DNA of 64,000 bases, taken from Limimaricola hongkongensis DSM 17492 (GTDB lineage Bacteria; Pseudomonadota; Alphaproteobacteria; Rhodobacterales; Rhodobacteraceae). This document shows positions 8,324 through 15,967 of this stretch, in pieces; the stretch's first letter is position 1; the number at the start of each line of letters is the position of its first letter. The notes under the pieces are model-generated. The model did no database searches. It saw only the letters and a program-made list of their open reading frames with translations, and was not told where the DNA came from. Where the stretch lies: contig NZ_CM002675.1 of assembly GCF_000600975.2 (NCBI RefSeq), positions 21,338 to 85,337 of the forward strand, in the 5' to 3' direction. The position numbers and the translations under genes were made by a program.

Positions 8324-9842
8324 CGGCCCCCGCGCCCTGCGTGGCCCCGCCCGCATCCTGGTCGAGCGTGTCGGCCGCGATCCAGCCCGACATCAGCGCC
8401 ATCGGCATGCCCGGCCCCGGATGCGCCGACCCGCCGGCGAGATACAGCCCCTCGACCTGCCGCGACCGGTTGCCCGGCTTGAACGCGCCCATGACCTTGC
8501 CATGGCTCGCCAGCCCGTAGATCGCCCCGTCGAGCACGCGGTAGCGGTCATGGATGTCCTGCGGGGTCAGCGCGCGTTCGACCACGATCCGCTCCTCGAT
8601 ATCCTCCATCCCGGCGCAGCGCTTGAGCTTGTCGATGATCACGTCGCGATAGCCCGGGAACATCTCGCTCCAGTCGTGATGCGGGCGCAGATACGGCGTG
8701 TGGACAAGGACATAGAGCGCCTCGCCCCCCTCGGGCGCGACGCCGGGCTCGGTGCGCGCGGGTGCGGCGAGATAGGCGGTCGGATCGGGCGCGGGCTCGC
8801 CGCGGTCATAGATCGCACCGAACTCCTCCTCGGGGTCGCGCGAAAAGACGAAGTTGTGATGCGCCAGATGCTCGTACCGCTCGTTCAGGCCGAGATAGAG
8901 CACCACCCCCGAACAGGCCGCCTCGCGGCGGCGGCTCTTGGCGAACTCCACCGCCGGCTCGCCGCCGACCAGCTCGGCATAGGTGCGCACGCTGTCCATG
9001 TTCGACACCACCCGGTCGACCGCGACCCGTTCGCCCTCTTCGGTGACGATCGCCCGCGCCCGGCCCTGTTCCACCTCGATCCGGCTGACGCCGCAGCCGG
9101 TGCGGATCTCCACGCCAAGGCTTTCGGCCAGCCGCATCAGCGCCAGCGGCACGGCCCGCGTCCCGCCCATCGGGTACCACACGCCCTCGCCCTGCTGCAT
9201 CTGCGCGATCCCGCACAGCACCGCCGGAGAGGCCAGCGGCGACGACCCCACATACTGGATGAAATGCTCCAGCATCTGGGCCACGCGCTTGTCCTTCACG
9301 TCGCGCTTGATCTGCCCGGCCACGGTGCGGTGCATCCGAAGCGCCAGCACGTCCGACAGGGTCGACAGCGACATGTTCGCCTTGAGATCCATCGTGTCGC
9401 GCAGATCCTCGACCGATTTCCAGAAGAAGAACTTGTCCGACACGTCCGACAGCCGCTTGGCCACCTGCATGAACCGCTCGAAGCCTTCGCGGTCGGCGGG
9501 CGACAGCCGCCCGATTTCCTCGGCGGCCTTCTTCGGGTCGTCGCGCAGGTCGAGCACAGCGCCATCCTCGTAGAAACAGCGCCATTGCGGATCGAGCCGG
9601 CGCAGGTCCAGCTCCGAATGCAGGTCGCGCCCGGCCTCGGAAAAGATCCGCTCCAGCACCCGCGGCATGGTCAGGATGGTCGGCCCCATGTCGAAGCGGA
9701 ACCCCTGCTCCTCGAGCACCGCCGCCTTGCCGCCGAGCCAGTCGTTCTTTTCGAACAGCACCACCCGATGCCCGCGCGCGGCCAGCGTGCAAGCGGCGGC
9801 CAACCCGCCAAGCCCGCCCCCGATGATCCCCGTCTTCGTCAT
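8307..9842 (-). CDS. CrtN/CrtI-family FAD-dependent squalene desaturase or oxidase (first paralogue)
   Basis: A 511-residue FAD flavoprotein of the carotenoid desaturase family. The N-terminus has the dinucleotide-binding GGGLGGLAAACTLA followed by FEKNDWLGGKA and GFRFDMGPTILTMP; the C-terminus has the family's FAD-closing block GLYLAGGSAHPGPGMPMALMSG. Such enzymes desaturate phytoene, squalene/dehydrosqualene (CrtN) or oxidise terminal methyl groups (CrtP). Because hpnCDE flank it and no phytoene synthase is seen, a C30 substrate is most likely. Which of the two paralogues is the desaturase and which the terminal oxidase cannot be settled by eye. Start and stop overlap its neighbours by 4 and 17 bp, so it is in a tightly coupled operon. 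Confidence 0.85.
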   Translation of the reverse strand: MTKTGIIGGGLGGLAAACTLAARGHRVVLFEKNDWLGGKAAVLEEQGFRFDMGPTILTMPRVLERIFSEAGRDLHSELDLRRLDPQWRCFYEDGAVLDLRDDPKKAAEEIGRLSPADREGFERFMQVAKRLSDVSDKFFFWKSVEDLRDTMDLKANMSLSTLSDVLALRMHRTVAGQIKRDVKDKRVAQMLEHFIQYVGSSPLASPAVLCGIAQMQQGEGVWYPMGGTRAVPLALMRLAESLGVEIRTGCGVSRIEVEQGRARAIVTEEGERVAVDRVVSNMDSVRTYAELVGGEPAVEFAKSRRREAACSGVVLYLGLNERYEHLAHHNFVFSRDPEEEFGAIYDRGEPAPDPTAYLAAPARTEPGVAPEGGEALYVLVHTPYLRPHHDWSEMFPGYRDVIIDKLKRCAGMEDIEERIVVERALTPQDIHDRYRVLDGAIYGLASHGKVMGAFKPGNRSRQVEGLYLAGGSAHPGPGMPMALMSGWIAADTLDQDAGGATQGAGADVAAE

Positions 9843-11392
9843 TCCGCAGCCTCCATCGGCAAAGTCGTCGTCAGTTCGCCCGCCCCCGGCAGGCCGATAT
9901 CCCCGGCACAGAGCCGCGCGGCGATGCGCGCGCTCTCGAAGATCGTCGGCAGCCCCGATCCGGGATGCGTACCGCCCCCGGTGAGATACACCCCGTCGAT
10001 ATCCTCGAACCGGTTCCTCGGGCGGTAATGCAGCATCTGCCCGAGGTTATGCGCAAGGTTGAAGGTCGCGCCATTGTAGACGGCGAGCTTCGAGCGCCAG
10101 TCATCGGGCGTGTACATGATCTCGGTGCGGATCGCGGGGCGGATGTCGCGCCCCGCGAGTTTGGACACCCTGTCGAGGATCTTCTCGCGGTAGGCGGGCG
10201 CCAGCGCGGCCCAATCCTCGCCGCCCGTCAGGTTGCCCACCGGCGCCAGCACGTAGAGCGCCGAATGCCCCTCGGGGGCCAGTGTCGGATCGGTGCGGCT
10301 GGCGTTCTGCACGTAGATCGTCGGCTCCACCGGTGCCTTCCCGGCGTCGATCTCGGCGACGTTGCGCTGGTAATCGTTGGAAAAGGCGATGGTGTGATGC
10401 TGCATGTCGGGCAGGTCGCCCTCGACCCCGAGATAGAGCATGAAGGTCGAGCACGAATAGCTCTTGGACGCGATCCGCTTGTCGGTCCAGCGTTTGCGCG
10501 CCGCATCCGGCACCAGCGTCGTCATCGCATGGGCGAAATCGGCATTCATCACCACCGCGTCGGCGTCGTGCTCGCCCCTGGCCGTGACCGCGCCCACCGC
10601 GCGCCGCCCCTCGAGCTTGAGCCTTTCGACCGGCTCGGACAGGCGGATATCGACCCCCATCCGCCGCGCCACCCGCGCCATGGCGGCGGTGATGGCGTTG
10701 CAGCCGCCTCGCGGGTGCCAGACGCCGAAACCGTATTCGACATGCGCGATGATGGTGAACAGCGACGGGCATTTGAACGGCGACATGCCCAGATATTTCG
10801 ACTGGAACGAGAAGGCGACGCGCACATCGGGGTTGCGAAACCAGCGATGCAGCTCGCCATCCACCGTCGCCCAGGGCCGGAATTTCGGCAGCGCCCGGAT
10901 CATGTCGGGCTTCATCAGGTCGCCCAGGCCCTCGAAGGGGCGTTGCAGGATCGGGCGGAACGCCTCGAACTTGGCGCGGTTGGCCTCGAGATACCCGGCC
11001 ACGTTCTTGGCGTCCTCGGCATCGATCTTCGCCACCTGCTCGGTCAGCCGCGCGACATCCGCCGTGGCGTCGATGGCCCGCCCGTCGTCGAATTGCAGCC
11101 GGTACATCGGGTCGAGCCGGATCAGGTCGACCTCGGCGTCGAAATCATAGCCGCAGGCGGCGAAGATCTCGCGCGGGATCTCGGGATAGAGAAAGAAGGT
11201 CGGGCCGATATCGAAGGTGAACCCGTCTTGCCGGATCGCGCCGGTGCGCCCGCCGGGCTGGTCCTCCTTTTCCAAAAGCGTCACCTCGGCGCCTGCCGCG
11301 CGCAGCAGCATCGCGGTCGCCAACCCGCCGGGGCCCGCGCCGATCACCAGAACCCGTTTCGGCGCGCCGCCGAAATTGCCCGTGCCGTCCAT
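9839..11392 (-). CDS. CrtN/CrtP-family FAD-dependent carotenoid desaturase or oxidase (second paralogue)
   Basis: First gene of the leftward carotenoid operon, 517 residues. Motifs: VIGAGPGGLATAMLL (about 17-30), LEKEDQPGGRTG, FDIGPTFFLYPEI and, near residue 478, GVYLTGGGTHPGSGLPTIFES, the carotenoid oxidoreductase signature. It is a distant paralogue of the next gene, as expected for a CrtN plus CrtP pair in C30 pathways. The ATG at 11392 was preferred because AGGAGG lies about 8 bp upstream and the protein then starts in normal family fashion. The frame stays open upstream through a 24-bp tandem repeat, which would add an octapeptide-repeat leader that I consider untranslated. Confidence 0.85.
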   Translation of the reverse strand: MDGTGNFGGAPKRVLVIGAGPGGLATAMLLRAAGAEVTLLEKEDQPGGRTGAIRQDGFTFDIGPTFFLYPEIPREIFAACGYDFDAEVDLIRLDPMYRLQFDDGRAIDATADVARLTEQVAKIDAEDAKNVAGYLEANRAKFEAFRPILQRPFEGLGDLMKPDMIRALPKFRPWATVDGELHRWFRNPDVRVAFSFQSKYLGMSPFKCPSLFTIIAHVEYGFGVWHPRGGCNAITAAMARVARRMGVDIRLSEPVERLKLEGRRAVGAVTARGEHDADAVVMNADFAHAMTTLVPDAARKRWTDKRIASKSYSCSTFMLYLGVEGDLPDMQHHTIAFSNDYQRNVAEIDAGKAPVEPTIYVQNASRTDPTLAPEGHSALYVLAPVGNLTGGEDWAALAPAYREKILDRVSKLAGRDIRPAIRTEIMYTPDDWRSKLAVYNGATFNLAHNLGQMLHYRPRNRFEDIDGVYLTGGGTHPGSGLPTIFESARIAARLCAGDIGLPGAGELTTTLPMEAAE

Positions 11393-11410
11393 GCTCAGGC
11401 CTCCTGTCGC

Positions 11411-11521
11411 GCCGAAGGCGCGCGAAAAGACTGTGCCGAAGGCGCGCAAGAAGACTGTGCCGAAGGCGCGCGAAAAGACCGCGCCAAAGGCGCGCAAAGG
11501 AGCTGTGCCGGAGGCGTGCCG
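11411..11521. repeat. Tandem 24-bp repeat in the divergent carotenoid promoter region
   Basis: Four full units start at 11411, 11435, 11459 and 11483, and a partial one at 11507. Each begins with GCC-NNN-GGC (loops GAA, GAA, GAA, AAA, GGA) so each can form a small hairpin, and the loop varies while the stem is kept. The array lies between the desaturase start (11392) and the probable promoters around 11560-11640 shared with hpnC, i.e. in the desaturase 5' untranslated region. The period is a multiple of three and both strands remain open across it. The rest of the 265-bp gap is the divergent promoter area, without a motif I can name. Confidence 0.75.
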
Positions 11522-11657
11522 AAAACCGCCGCGTGACCCGCTGCCGGAAGGGAAAGGATTGCCACTGGGGCGGGTATATCTACCATTGCAAACGTTCTTT
11601 CGATATCCGCCCGTCGAGAGGGCGAGCAACGATCTAGTGCGCGGAGGGGCGCAAACC

Positions 11658-12569
11658 ATGGAAAAAAACGCGCAACCCGCGCCGCGTCAAAGCGCCGCGC
11701 CCCGGACCGCCCCCGCGCGTGCCCGCGGCATGGAGACCGAGAATTTCCCGGTCGGATCGCGGCTTTTGCCCGCCCGGCTGCGCCCGCCGGTCCATGCCTT
11801 CTACGCGGTGGTGCGCGCCGCCGACGACATCGCCGACGCCACCGATCTCGACCCCGCGGACAAGCACGCAAGGCTCGATCTCATCGAGGCGGGGCTGCGC
11901 GGCAGGACGCCGGGCGATCCGCGCGGCCACGCGCTGCACGCGGCATTGGTGGCCGCCGGGCAGACGGGGCTGGAGCGGCACGCCATCGACATGCTCGCCG
12001 CCTTCCGCGCCGATATCGACGCGCGCCCCTGCGCCGACTGGGACGGGCTGCGCGCCTATTGCCGGTCCTCGGCCGACCCGGTCGGGCGCTACCTGCTCGA
12101 CCTGCATGGCGAGGCCGAGGCCGACCGCGAGGCCGCCGACGCGCTGTGCACGGCGCTGCAACTGCTCAACCACGGCCAGGATCTGGGCGAGGACTGGCGC
12201 GACCTGGGCCGGATCTACCTGCCCGCCGACTGGCTGGCCGAAGCCGGGGCGGCGCCCGATGACCTCGGCGCTGCGGCGCTGACGCCGGGGCTGCGCGCCG
12301 CGCTCGACCGGATGCTCGATTGCTGCGAGACGCTTCTGGCGCGCGCGGGCGCGCTGCCCGGCACGGTGCGTTCGCGCCGGTTGCGGGCGGAAATCACGGT
12401 GATCCGCGCGCTGGCGCTGCGGCTTCTGGCGCGGCTGCGCCGGTCCGATCCACTGGCCACGCGGGTGGCGCCGGCGCGCGGCGACTGGCTGCGCGCGGGG
12501 CTGCGCGGCGGCGTCGTGCTGGTCGCGCCACGCCGCGCCCGCCGCACGGCTCCGGGCCGCGCGGCATGA
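11658..12569 (+). CDS. hpnC: HpnC, squalene synthesis (presqualene diphosphate to hydroxysqualene)
   Basis: A trans-isoprenyl diphosphate synthase homologue of 303 residues. In the HpnCDE route HpnD joins two farnesyl diphosphates to presqualene diphosphate, HpnC converts this to hydroxysqualene and HpnE reduces it to squalene. The hallmark ENFPVGSRLLPARLRP-x-V is present, then the first aspartate-rich motif DDIAD and the second region QDLGEDWRDLGRIYLP. Start at ATG 11658 with GGAGG nearby; a second in-frame ATG (11730) begins at METENFPVG. First gene of hpnC-hpnD-hpnE with 4-bp overlaps. With no squalene-hopene cyclase here, its product probably feeds the neighbouring carotenoid desaturases. 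Confidence 0.93.
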   Translation: MEKNAQPAPRQSAAPRTAPARARGMETENFPVGSRLLPARLRPPVHAFYAVVRAADDIADATDLDPADKHARLDLIEAGLRGRTPGDPRGHALHAALVAAGQTGLERHAIDMLAAFRADIDARPCADWDGLRAYCRSSADPVGRYLLDLHGEAEADREAADALCTALQLLNHGQDLGEDWRDLGRIYLPADWLAEAGAAPDDLGAAALTPGLRAALDRMLDCCETLLARAGALPGTVRSRRLRAEITVIRALALRLLARLRRSDPLATRVAPARGDWLRAGLRGGVVLVAPRRARRTAPGRAA

Positions 12570-13435
12570 CCGCCACCGGCCCCATGCGCGCGACCGGCGA
12601 CACGATGCAGCTGCGCGTCCCCGAGATCGTCTCCGGCTCGGGCAGCAGCTTCAAGGCCGGGATGCGGCTTTTGCCCGCGCCGCGCCGCCGCGCCATTCTC
12701 GCCATCTATGCCTTTTGCCGCCTCGTCGACGACATGGTCGACGGCCCCGCGCCGCTGGCCGAGAAACGCGCCTATCTCGACGCGTGGGCGACCGAGCTGG
12801 CCCGCGTGCGCGCGGGCTGCCCCGACACCCCGGTGGGCCGCGAAATCGCGCGGGCGTCCCGCGCCTACGGCCTGCCGCACGAGGAGTTCGAGCTGGTGCT
12901 CGACGGGATGCGGATGGATCTCGACGGGGTGATCGCCCCCGACGAGGCCCGGCTCGACGCCTATATCCGCCGCGTCGCGGGGGCGGTCGGCATCCTGTCG
13001 ATGCATGTCTTCGGCGCGTGGCGCGGCGAGGCCTCGCGCCGCTTCGCGTTGTCGCTGGCCGAGGCGCTGCAGCTCACCAACATCCTGCGCGACGTGGAGG
13101 AGGACGCCGATCTCGGGCGGCTTTACCTCCCCGCCGGGCTGCTGGCCGAAACCGGCATCCCCGCGCACCCCGCCGCCGTGCCCGGCGCGCCCGGCCTGCC
13201 GCAAGCCCGCCGCCGTCTCGCCGCCCGCGCCCGCGCGGCCTTTGCCGATGCGGCGCGCGAGATCGGCGCGCATTCGCGGCTGCGGATCGCCCCGGCGCTC
13301 TTGATGATGGGCCCCTATGAGCGGCTGCTGCGCGAGATCGAGGCCAATCCTTCGCGCCCGCCGCGCCCGCGCCCGCGCTGGCGCAAGCTGCTCGACGGGC
13401 TCGCCTGCCTCGCCGGTGGCGGTGCCGCGCGGTGA
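12566..13435 (+). CDS. hpnD: HpnD, presqualene diphosphate synthase
   Basis: Condenses two farnesyl diphosphates to presqualene diphosphate. The 289-residue product has GSGSSFKAGMRLLP near the N-terminus, the first aspartate-rich motif RLVDDMVDG and the second NILRDVEEDADLGRLYLP, both intact and both needed for Mg-diphosphate binding. Homology to phytoene synthase (CrtB) and to CrtM is expected; the adjacent HpnC and HpnE decide in favour of HpnD. The ATG at 12566 overlaps the hpnC stop (ATGA) and its stop overlaps the GTG of hpnE, so the three are one translationally coupled unit. Confidence 0.92.
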   Translation: MTATGPMRATGDTMQLRVPEIVSGSGSSFKAGMRLLPAPRRRAILAIYAFCRLVDDMVDGPAPLAEKRAYLDAWATELARVRAGCPDTPVGREIARASRAYGLPHEEFELVLDGMRMDLDGVIAPDEARLDAYIRRVAGAVGILSMHVFGAWRGEASRRFALSLAEALQLTNILRDVEEDADLGRLYLPAGLLAETGIPAHPAAVPGAPGLPQARRRLAARARAAFADAAREIGAHSRLRIAPALLMMGPYERLLREIEANPSRPPRPRPRWRKLLDGLACLAGGGAAR

Positions 13436-14676
13436 GCCGGGTCCATGTCGTCGGCGCCGGGCTGGCCGGGCTGGCCGCCGCGCTGGCGCTGTCGGAGGAT
13501 CCCGCCCGCGAGGTCGTGCTGCACGAGGCCACGGCCCGCGCCGGGGGCCGCTGCTGGAGCTTTCACGACGCCGCACTCGACCGGCTGATCGACAATGGCA
13601 ACCATCTCGTGCTGTCGGGCAACGAGACGGTGTTCGACCATTGCCGCCGCATCGGCGCGGCGGATCTTCTCGACATCGCCCCGCGCGCCGAGCTGCCCTT
13701 CACCGATCTGTCCACCGGCGCGCATTGGGCGCTGCGCCTGCCGCTTAGCCTGCGCGACCTGCTGACCGGCGGGCTGCGCCTGCCCCCCGGCACGGCCCTG
13801 TCCCTCGGCCCCGACACCGCCCGGCTGATGCGCGCGCGCCCCGGCGCGACGGTGGCGCAGGCGATCCCCGGCCGCGGCCCGGCCTGGACCCGGATCTGGG
13901 AGCCGCTCTCCCTCGCCGTGCTCAATGCGCCCCCCGACCGCGCCGCCGCCGCGCCGCTGGCCGAGGTGCTGCGCCGCACTGTTTTGCGCGGCGGCGCCGC
14001 CTGCCGCCCCGTGACCATGCCGCGCGGTCTCGGCCCGACCCTGATCGACCCCGCGCTCGCCACCCTGGCGCGGCGCGGCATCCGCCCGCATTACCGCCAC
14101 CCGCTCACCGGGCTGACGGCCCAAGCGGGCCGGGCCGAAACCCTGCGCTTCGGCAATGACGAGATCGCCCTCGCCCCCGGCGACGCGGCGGTGCTGGCGC
14201 TGCCGCCCGAGGCGCTCTCCCGCCTTCTCGACCTGCCCGCCCCCGGTCCCGGCCAATCCATCCTCAACGCGCATTTCCGCGTCGATCCGGCGCTGGCCGC
14301 CAGCCTGCCGCCGCTCACCGGTCTGATCTCCAGCCTGTCGCATTGGCTGTTTCGCCGCGATGACGTGCTCTCCGTCACCGTCTCGGCGGCCGACAGCCTC
14401 ACCGGCCCGGCGCCCGACCGCGCCGCGCTCACCGCCCGGATCTGGGCCGAGATCGCCCGCGCCACCGGCGCCGATGCCCCCCCGATCGCCGCGCGCCTCA
14501 TCCGCGCCCGCGCCGCCACCGCCGATGCCAGCCCCGAAGGCCGCGCCACGCGGCCCGATCCGCACCCCTATCCCAATCTCGCGCTGGCCGGCGACTGGCT
14601 CGCCGGGCCGCTGCCCGAGACGATCGAGGGCGCGCTGATCTCGGGCCGCGCCGCCGCGCGCGCGCTCACCGGCTGA
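13432..14676 (+). CDS. hpnE: HpnE, hydroxysqualene dehydroxylase
   Basis: FAD-dependent amine-oxidase-fold enzyme (414 residues) that reduces hydroxysqualene to squalene. The N-terminal Rossmann motif VVGAGLAGLAAALAL and the characteristic EATARAGGRCWSFHD are followed by DNGNHLVLSGN, typical of HpnE, and the C-terminus reads NLALAGDWLAGPLPETIEGALISGRAAA, the FAD-closing block. It starts with GTG at 13432, overlapping the hpnD stop. End of the squalene operon; a palindrome and a DUF1127 gene follow. Confidence 0.92.
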   Translation: MSRVHVVGAGLAGLAAALALSEDPAREVVLHEATARAGGRCWSFHDAALDRLIDNGNHLVLSGNETVFDHCRRIGAADLLDIAPRAELPFTDLSTGAHWALRLPLSLRDLLTGGLRLPPGTALSLGPDTARLMRARPGATVAQAIPGRGPAWTRIWEPLSLAVLNAPPDRAAAAPLAEVLRRTVLRGGAACRPVTMPRGLGPTLIDPALATLARRGIRPHYRHPLTGLTAQAGRAETLRFGNDEIALAPGDAAVLALPPEALSRLLDLPAPGPGQSILNAHFRVDPALAASLPPLTGLISSLSHWLFRRDDVLSVTVSAADSLTGPAPDRAALTARIWAEIARATGADAPPIAARLIRARAATADASPEGRATRPDPHPYPNLALAGDWLAGPLPETIEGALISGRAAARALTG

Positions 14677-14685
14677 TCGCGTGCC

Positions 14686-14700
14686 TTGCACTCAGTGCAA
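14686..14700. promoter_or_regulatory. 15-bp palindrome between hpnE and the DUF1127 gene
   Basis: TTGCACT-C-AGTGCAA has perfect 7-bp arms around one base. It starts 10 bp after the hpnE stop and lies about 90 bp before the DUF1127 start, a fitting place for an operator of that gene. The left arm also contains TTGCAC, which could serve as a -35-like element. No matching copy was seen elsewhere in the window, apart from a lone TTGCAC near phnD. Confidence 0.4.
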
Positions 14701-14791
14701 CCCGGCCAGACCGAGGCGTCTGTTGTCCGCCCCGGCGCCGCGCGCCATATCCCCGTCAAGACAAACGGATACCAGACGAGAGGCCAGACCC

Positions 14792-15001
14792 ATGGCACAG
14801 ACCGCCACCCGCTCCATCGCCGCCACCCTGATCGCCCCCTTCGCCGCCATCGGCCGCGGCCTCGTGGCGCTGGCCGAGACCGGGCCGCGCATGCAGCAGG
14901 TCCGCCGTCTCAACGAGATGAGCGACGAGGATCTCGAAGCACTCGGCACCACCCGCGCCGAAATGGTGCGCAAGATCTTCGGCGGCGCCATCTACCTCTG
15001 A
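14792..15001 (+). CDS. DUF1127 (YjiS-like) small protein
   Basis: A 69-residue basic protein. The C-terminal half, RRLNEMSDEDLEALGTTRAEMVRKIFGG, is the DUF1127 domain (L-x-x-M-S-D-x-x-L-x-D/A-x-G), frequent in alphaproteobacteria and linked in a few species to phosphate, RNA or stress phenotypes. The first 30 residues are hydrophobic enough to suggest membrane or amphipathic contact. Preceded by GAGAGG about 9 bp from the ATG. It is probably monocistronic, with its own palindromic upstream site and a terminator-like hairpin behind. Confidence 0.85.
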   Translation: MAQTATRSIAATLIAPFAAIGRGLVALAETGPRMQQVRRLNEMSDEDLEALGTTRAEMVRKIFGGAIYL

Positions 15002-15010
15002 ACCGCCCCC

Positions 15011-15034
15011 GCCGCGTCCCCCACGGGGCGCGGC
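15011..15034. terminator. Terminator-like hairpin between convergent DUF1127 and deoR genes
   Basis: GCCGCG(T)CCCC, loop CAC, GGGGCGCGGC: a 10-bp GC stem with one bulged T, ten bases after the DUF1127 stop and 3 bp before the deoR-type stop. There is no T run, so it may act in both directions with Rho. Confidence 0.5.
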
Positions 15035-15036
15035 GC

Positions 15037-15819
15037 TCAGCCCCGCGCCACCCGCAGCGCCACGCCCTGCGCGGCAAGGCTGCGCGCAAGCCCCGCCTCG
15101 GGCGCGCGGTCGGTCACCACCAGGTCGATCTTCGACAGCGGCGCCACCTGCGCGAAATCGCGCCGCCCCTGCTTGGTCGAATCGATCAGCACGACGCGCC
15201 GCGCCGCCGCCGCCAGCATCGCCCGCTTGACCGCGTCGAAGCCCTGCACCGCCTCGCTCACCGACGCTTCGTCGATCGCCGAGGCCCCCAAGTAGCACGC
15301 ATCCACCCGGTAGCGGCCAAGCGCCTCCACCGCTTCGGCGCCCACCAGCGCCCCCTCCCCCGCCAGAAGCCGCCCGCCGCAGAGCATCACCTGCCCCCCC
15401 GGCACGCCGCCCAGAAGCTGCGCCACCTGCAGGCAATTGGTGATCACCGTCACCGGCGTCGCGGCGATGGCGAGGTACCGCGCGAATTCGATCGTGGTCG
15501 CGCCCGCATCGATCATCAGCGTCTCTCCCGGCGTCACCAGCGCCGCCGCCGCCCGGCCGATCCGGGCCCGCTCCTCGACCCGCGTGCCCTGCCGCGCCTC
15601 CAGCCCGTGCCTTGTGTCGGGAAACGGCGCCGTCGCGCCGCCATAGGCCCGGCGGATCTGCCCGCGCCCGTCCAGCGCGCCGAGATCGCGGCGGATCGTC
15701 TCGGGCGTGACCGAGAACCGCGCCGCCAGATCCGCGATCCGCACATGCGGCCTGAGCTTCAGCTCCATCAGGATCTGCGCCTGCCGCTCCGCCTTGGCGG
15801 GCCGCGCCTCGCTGGCCAT
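15037..15819 (-). CDS. DeoR-family transcriptional regulator of the adjacent phn-type operon
   Basis: 260 residues. The N-terminal winged helix-turn-helix contains the family signature (ILMELKLRPHVRIADLAARFSVTPETIRRDL) and the C-terminal DeoR sensor domain holds the ISOCOT-fold pattern MIDAGATTIEFARYL and CLQV/GG/LLAGEGALVG, known in relatives to bind a phosphorylated sugar or polyol. ATG at 15819 follows GGAGGGGGAG. Divergent from phnD; the 148-bp gap between them contains a perfect inverted repeat (15849-15870), so it most likely represses the phnDCEE-HAD operon, and the inducer may be a phosphorylated sugar-like molecule. GlpR-type regulators belong to the same family. Confidence 0.88.
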   Translation of the reverse strand: MASEARPAKAERQAQILMELKLRPHVRIADLAARFSVTPETIRRDLGALDGRGQIRRAYGGATAPFPDTRHGLEARQGTRVEERARIGRAAAALVTPGETLMIDAGATTIEFARYLAIAATPVTVITNCLQVAQLLGGVPGGQVMLCGGRLLAGEGALVGAEAVEALGRYRVDACYLGASAIDEASVSEAVQGFDAVKRAMLAAAARRVVLIDSTKQGRRDFAQVAPLSKIDLVVTDRAPEAGLARSLAAQGVALRVARG

Positions 15820-15848
15820 CCACTCCCCCTCCAGATGTCCGACATGAC

Positions 15849-15870
15849 ACATTTTCGCGCAAGAAAATGT
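15849..15870. promoter_or_regulatory. Inverted repeat operator candidate between deoR and phnD
   Basis: ACATTTTC-GCGCAA-GAAAATGT: perfect 8-bp arms with a 6-bp spacer, 29 bp upstream of the regulator start and 98 bp upstream of the phnD start. Directly after it is TTGCAC-17 bp-TGTGAT, which could be a -35/-10 pair for phnD, putting the operator over the promoter. Confidence 0.55.
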
Positions 15871-15967
15871 TGCACTGTCAAACCCAAAGTGCTGTGATCT
15901 GTCCCGACTGGCTCTGCCTTTGGAGGAAGGCTGCGCCGGATGATCCCTGGGAGGAGGACCACTCGAC

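Noticed and set aside
7626..10028. An 800-codon open frame on the plus strand opposite the desaturase and acyltransferase genes
   Set aside because: Composition-driven antisense frame: His/Arg/Gln-rich, no domain, while the minus strand encodes clear enzyme families.
8307..11392. Firm naming of the two desaturases as CrtN and CrtP
   Set aside because: Both have the same domain layout; assignment needs a tree or an assay, so symbols were left blank.
11411..11521. CRISPR-like array
   Set aside because: Units are contiguous without spacers and no cas gene is near.
9839..11659. Long version of the second desaturase starting upstream of the 24-bp repeat
   Set aside because: It would add a low-complexity octapeptide-repeat leader; the ATG at 11392 has an AGGAGG site and a normal family N-terminus.
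4363..14676. Photosynthetic (spheroidene or spirilloxanthin) carotenoid cluster
   Set aside because: No crtB, crtE, crtC, crtD, crtF, bch or puf genes; the synthase genes are HpnC/HpnD, and acyl- and glycosyltransferases point to a C30 ester.
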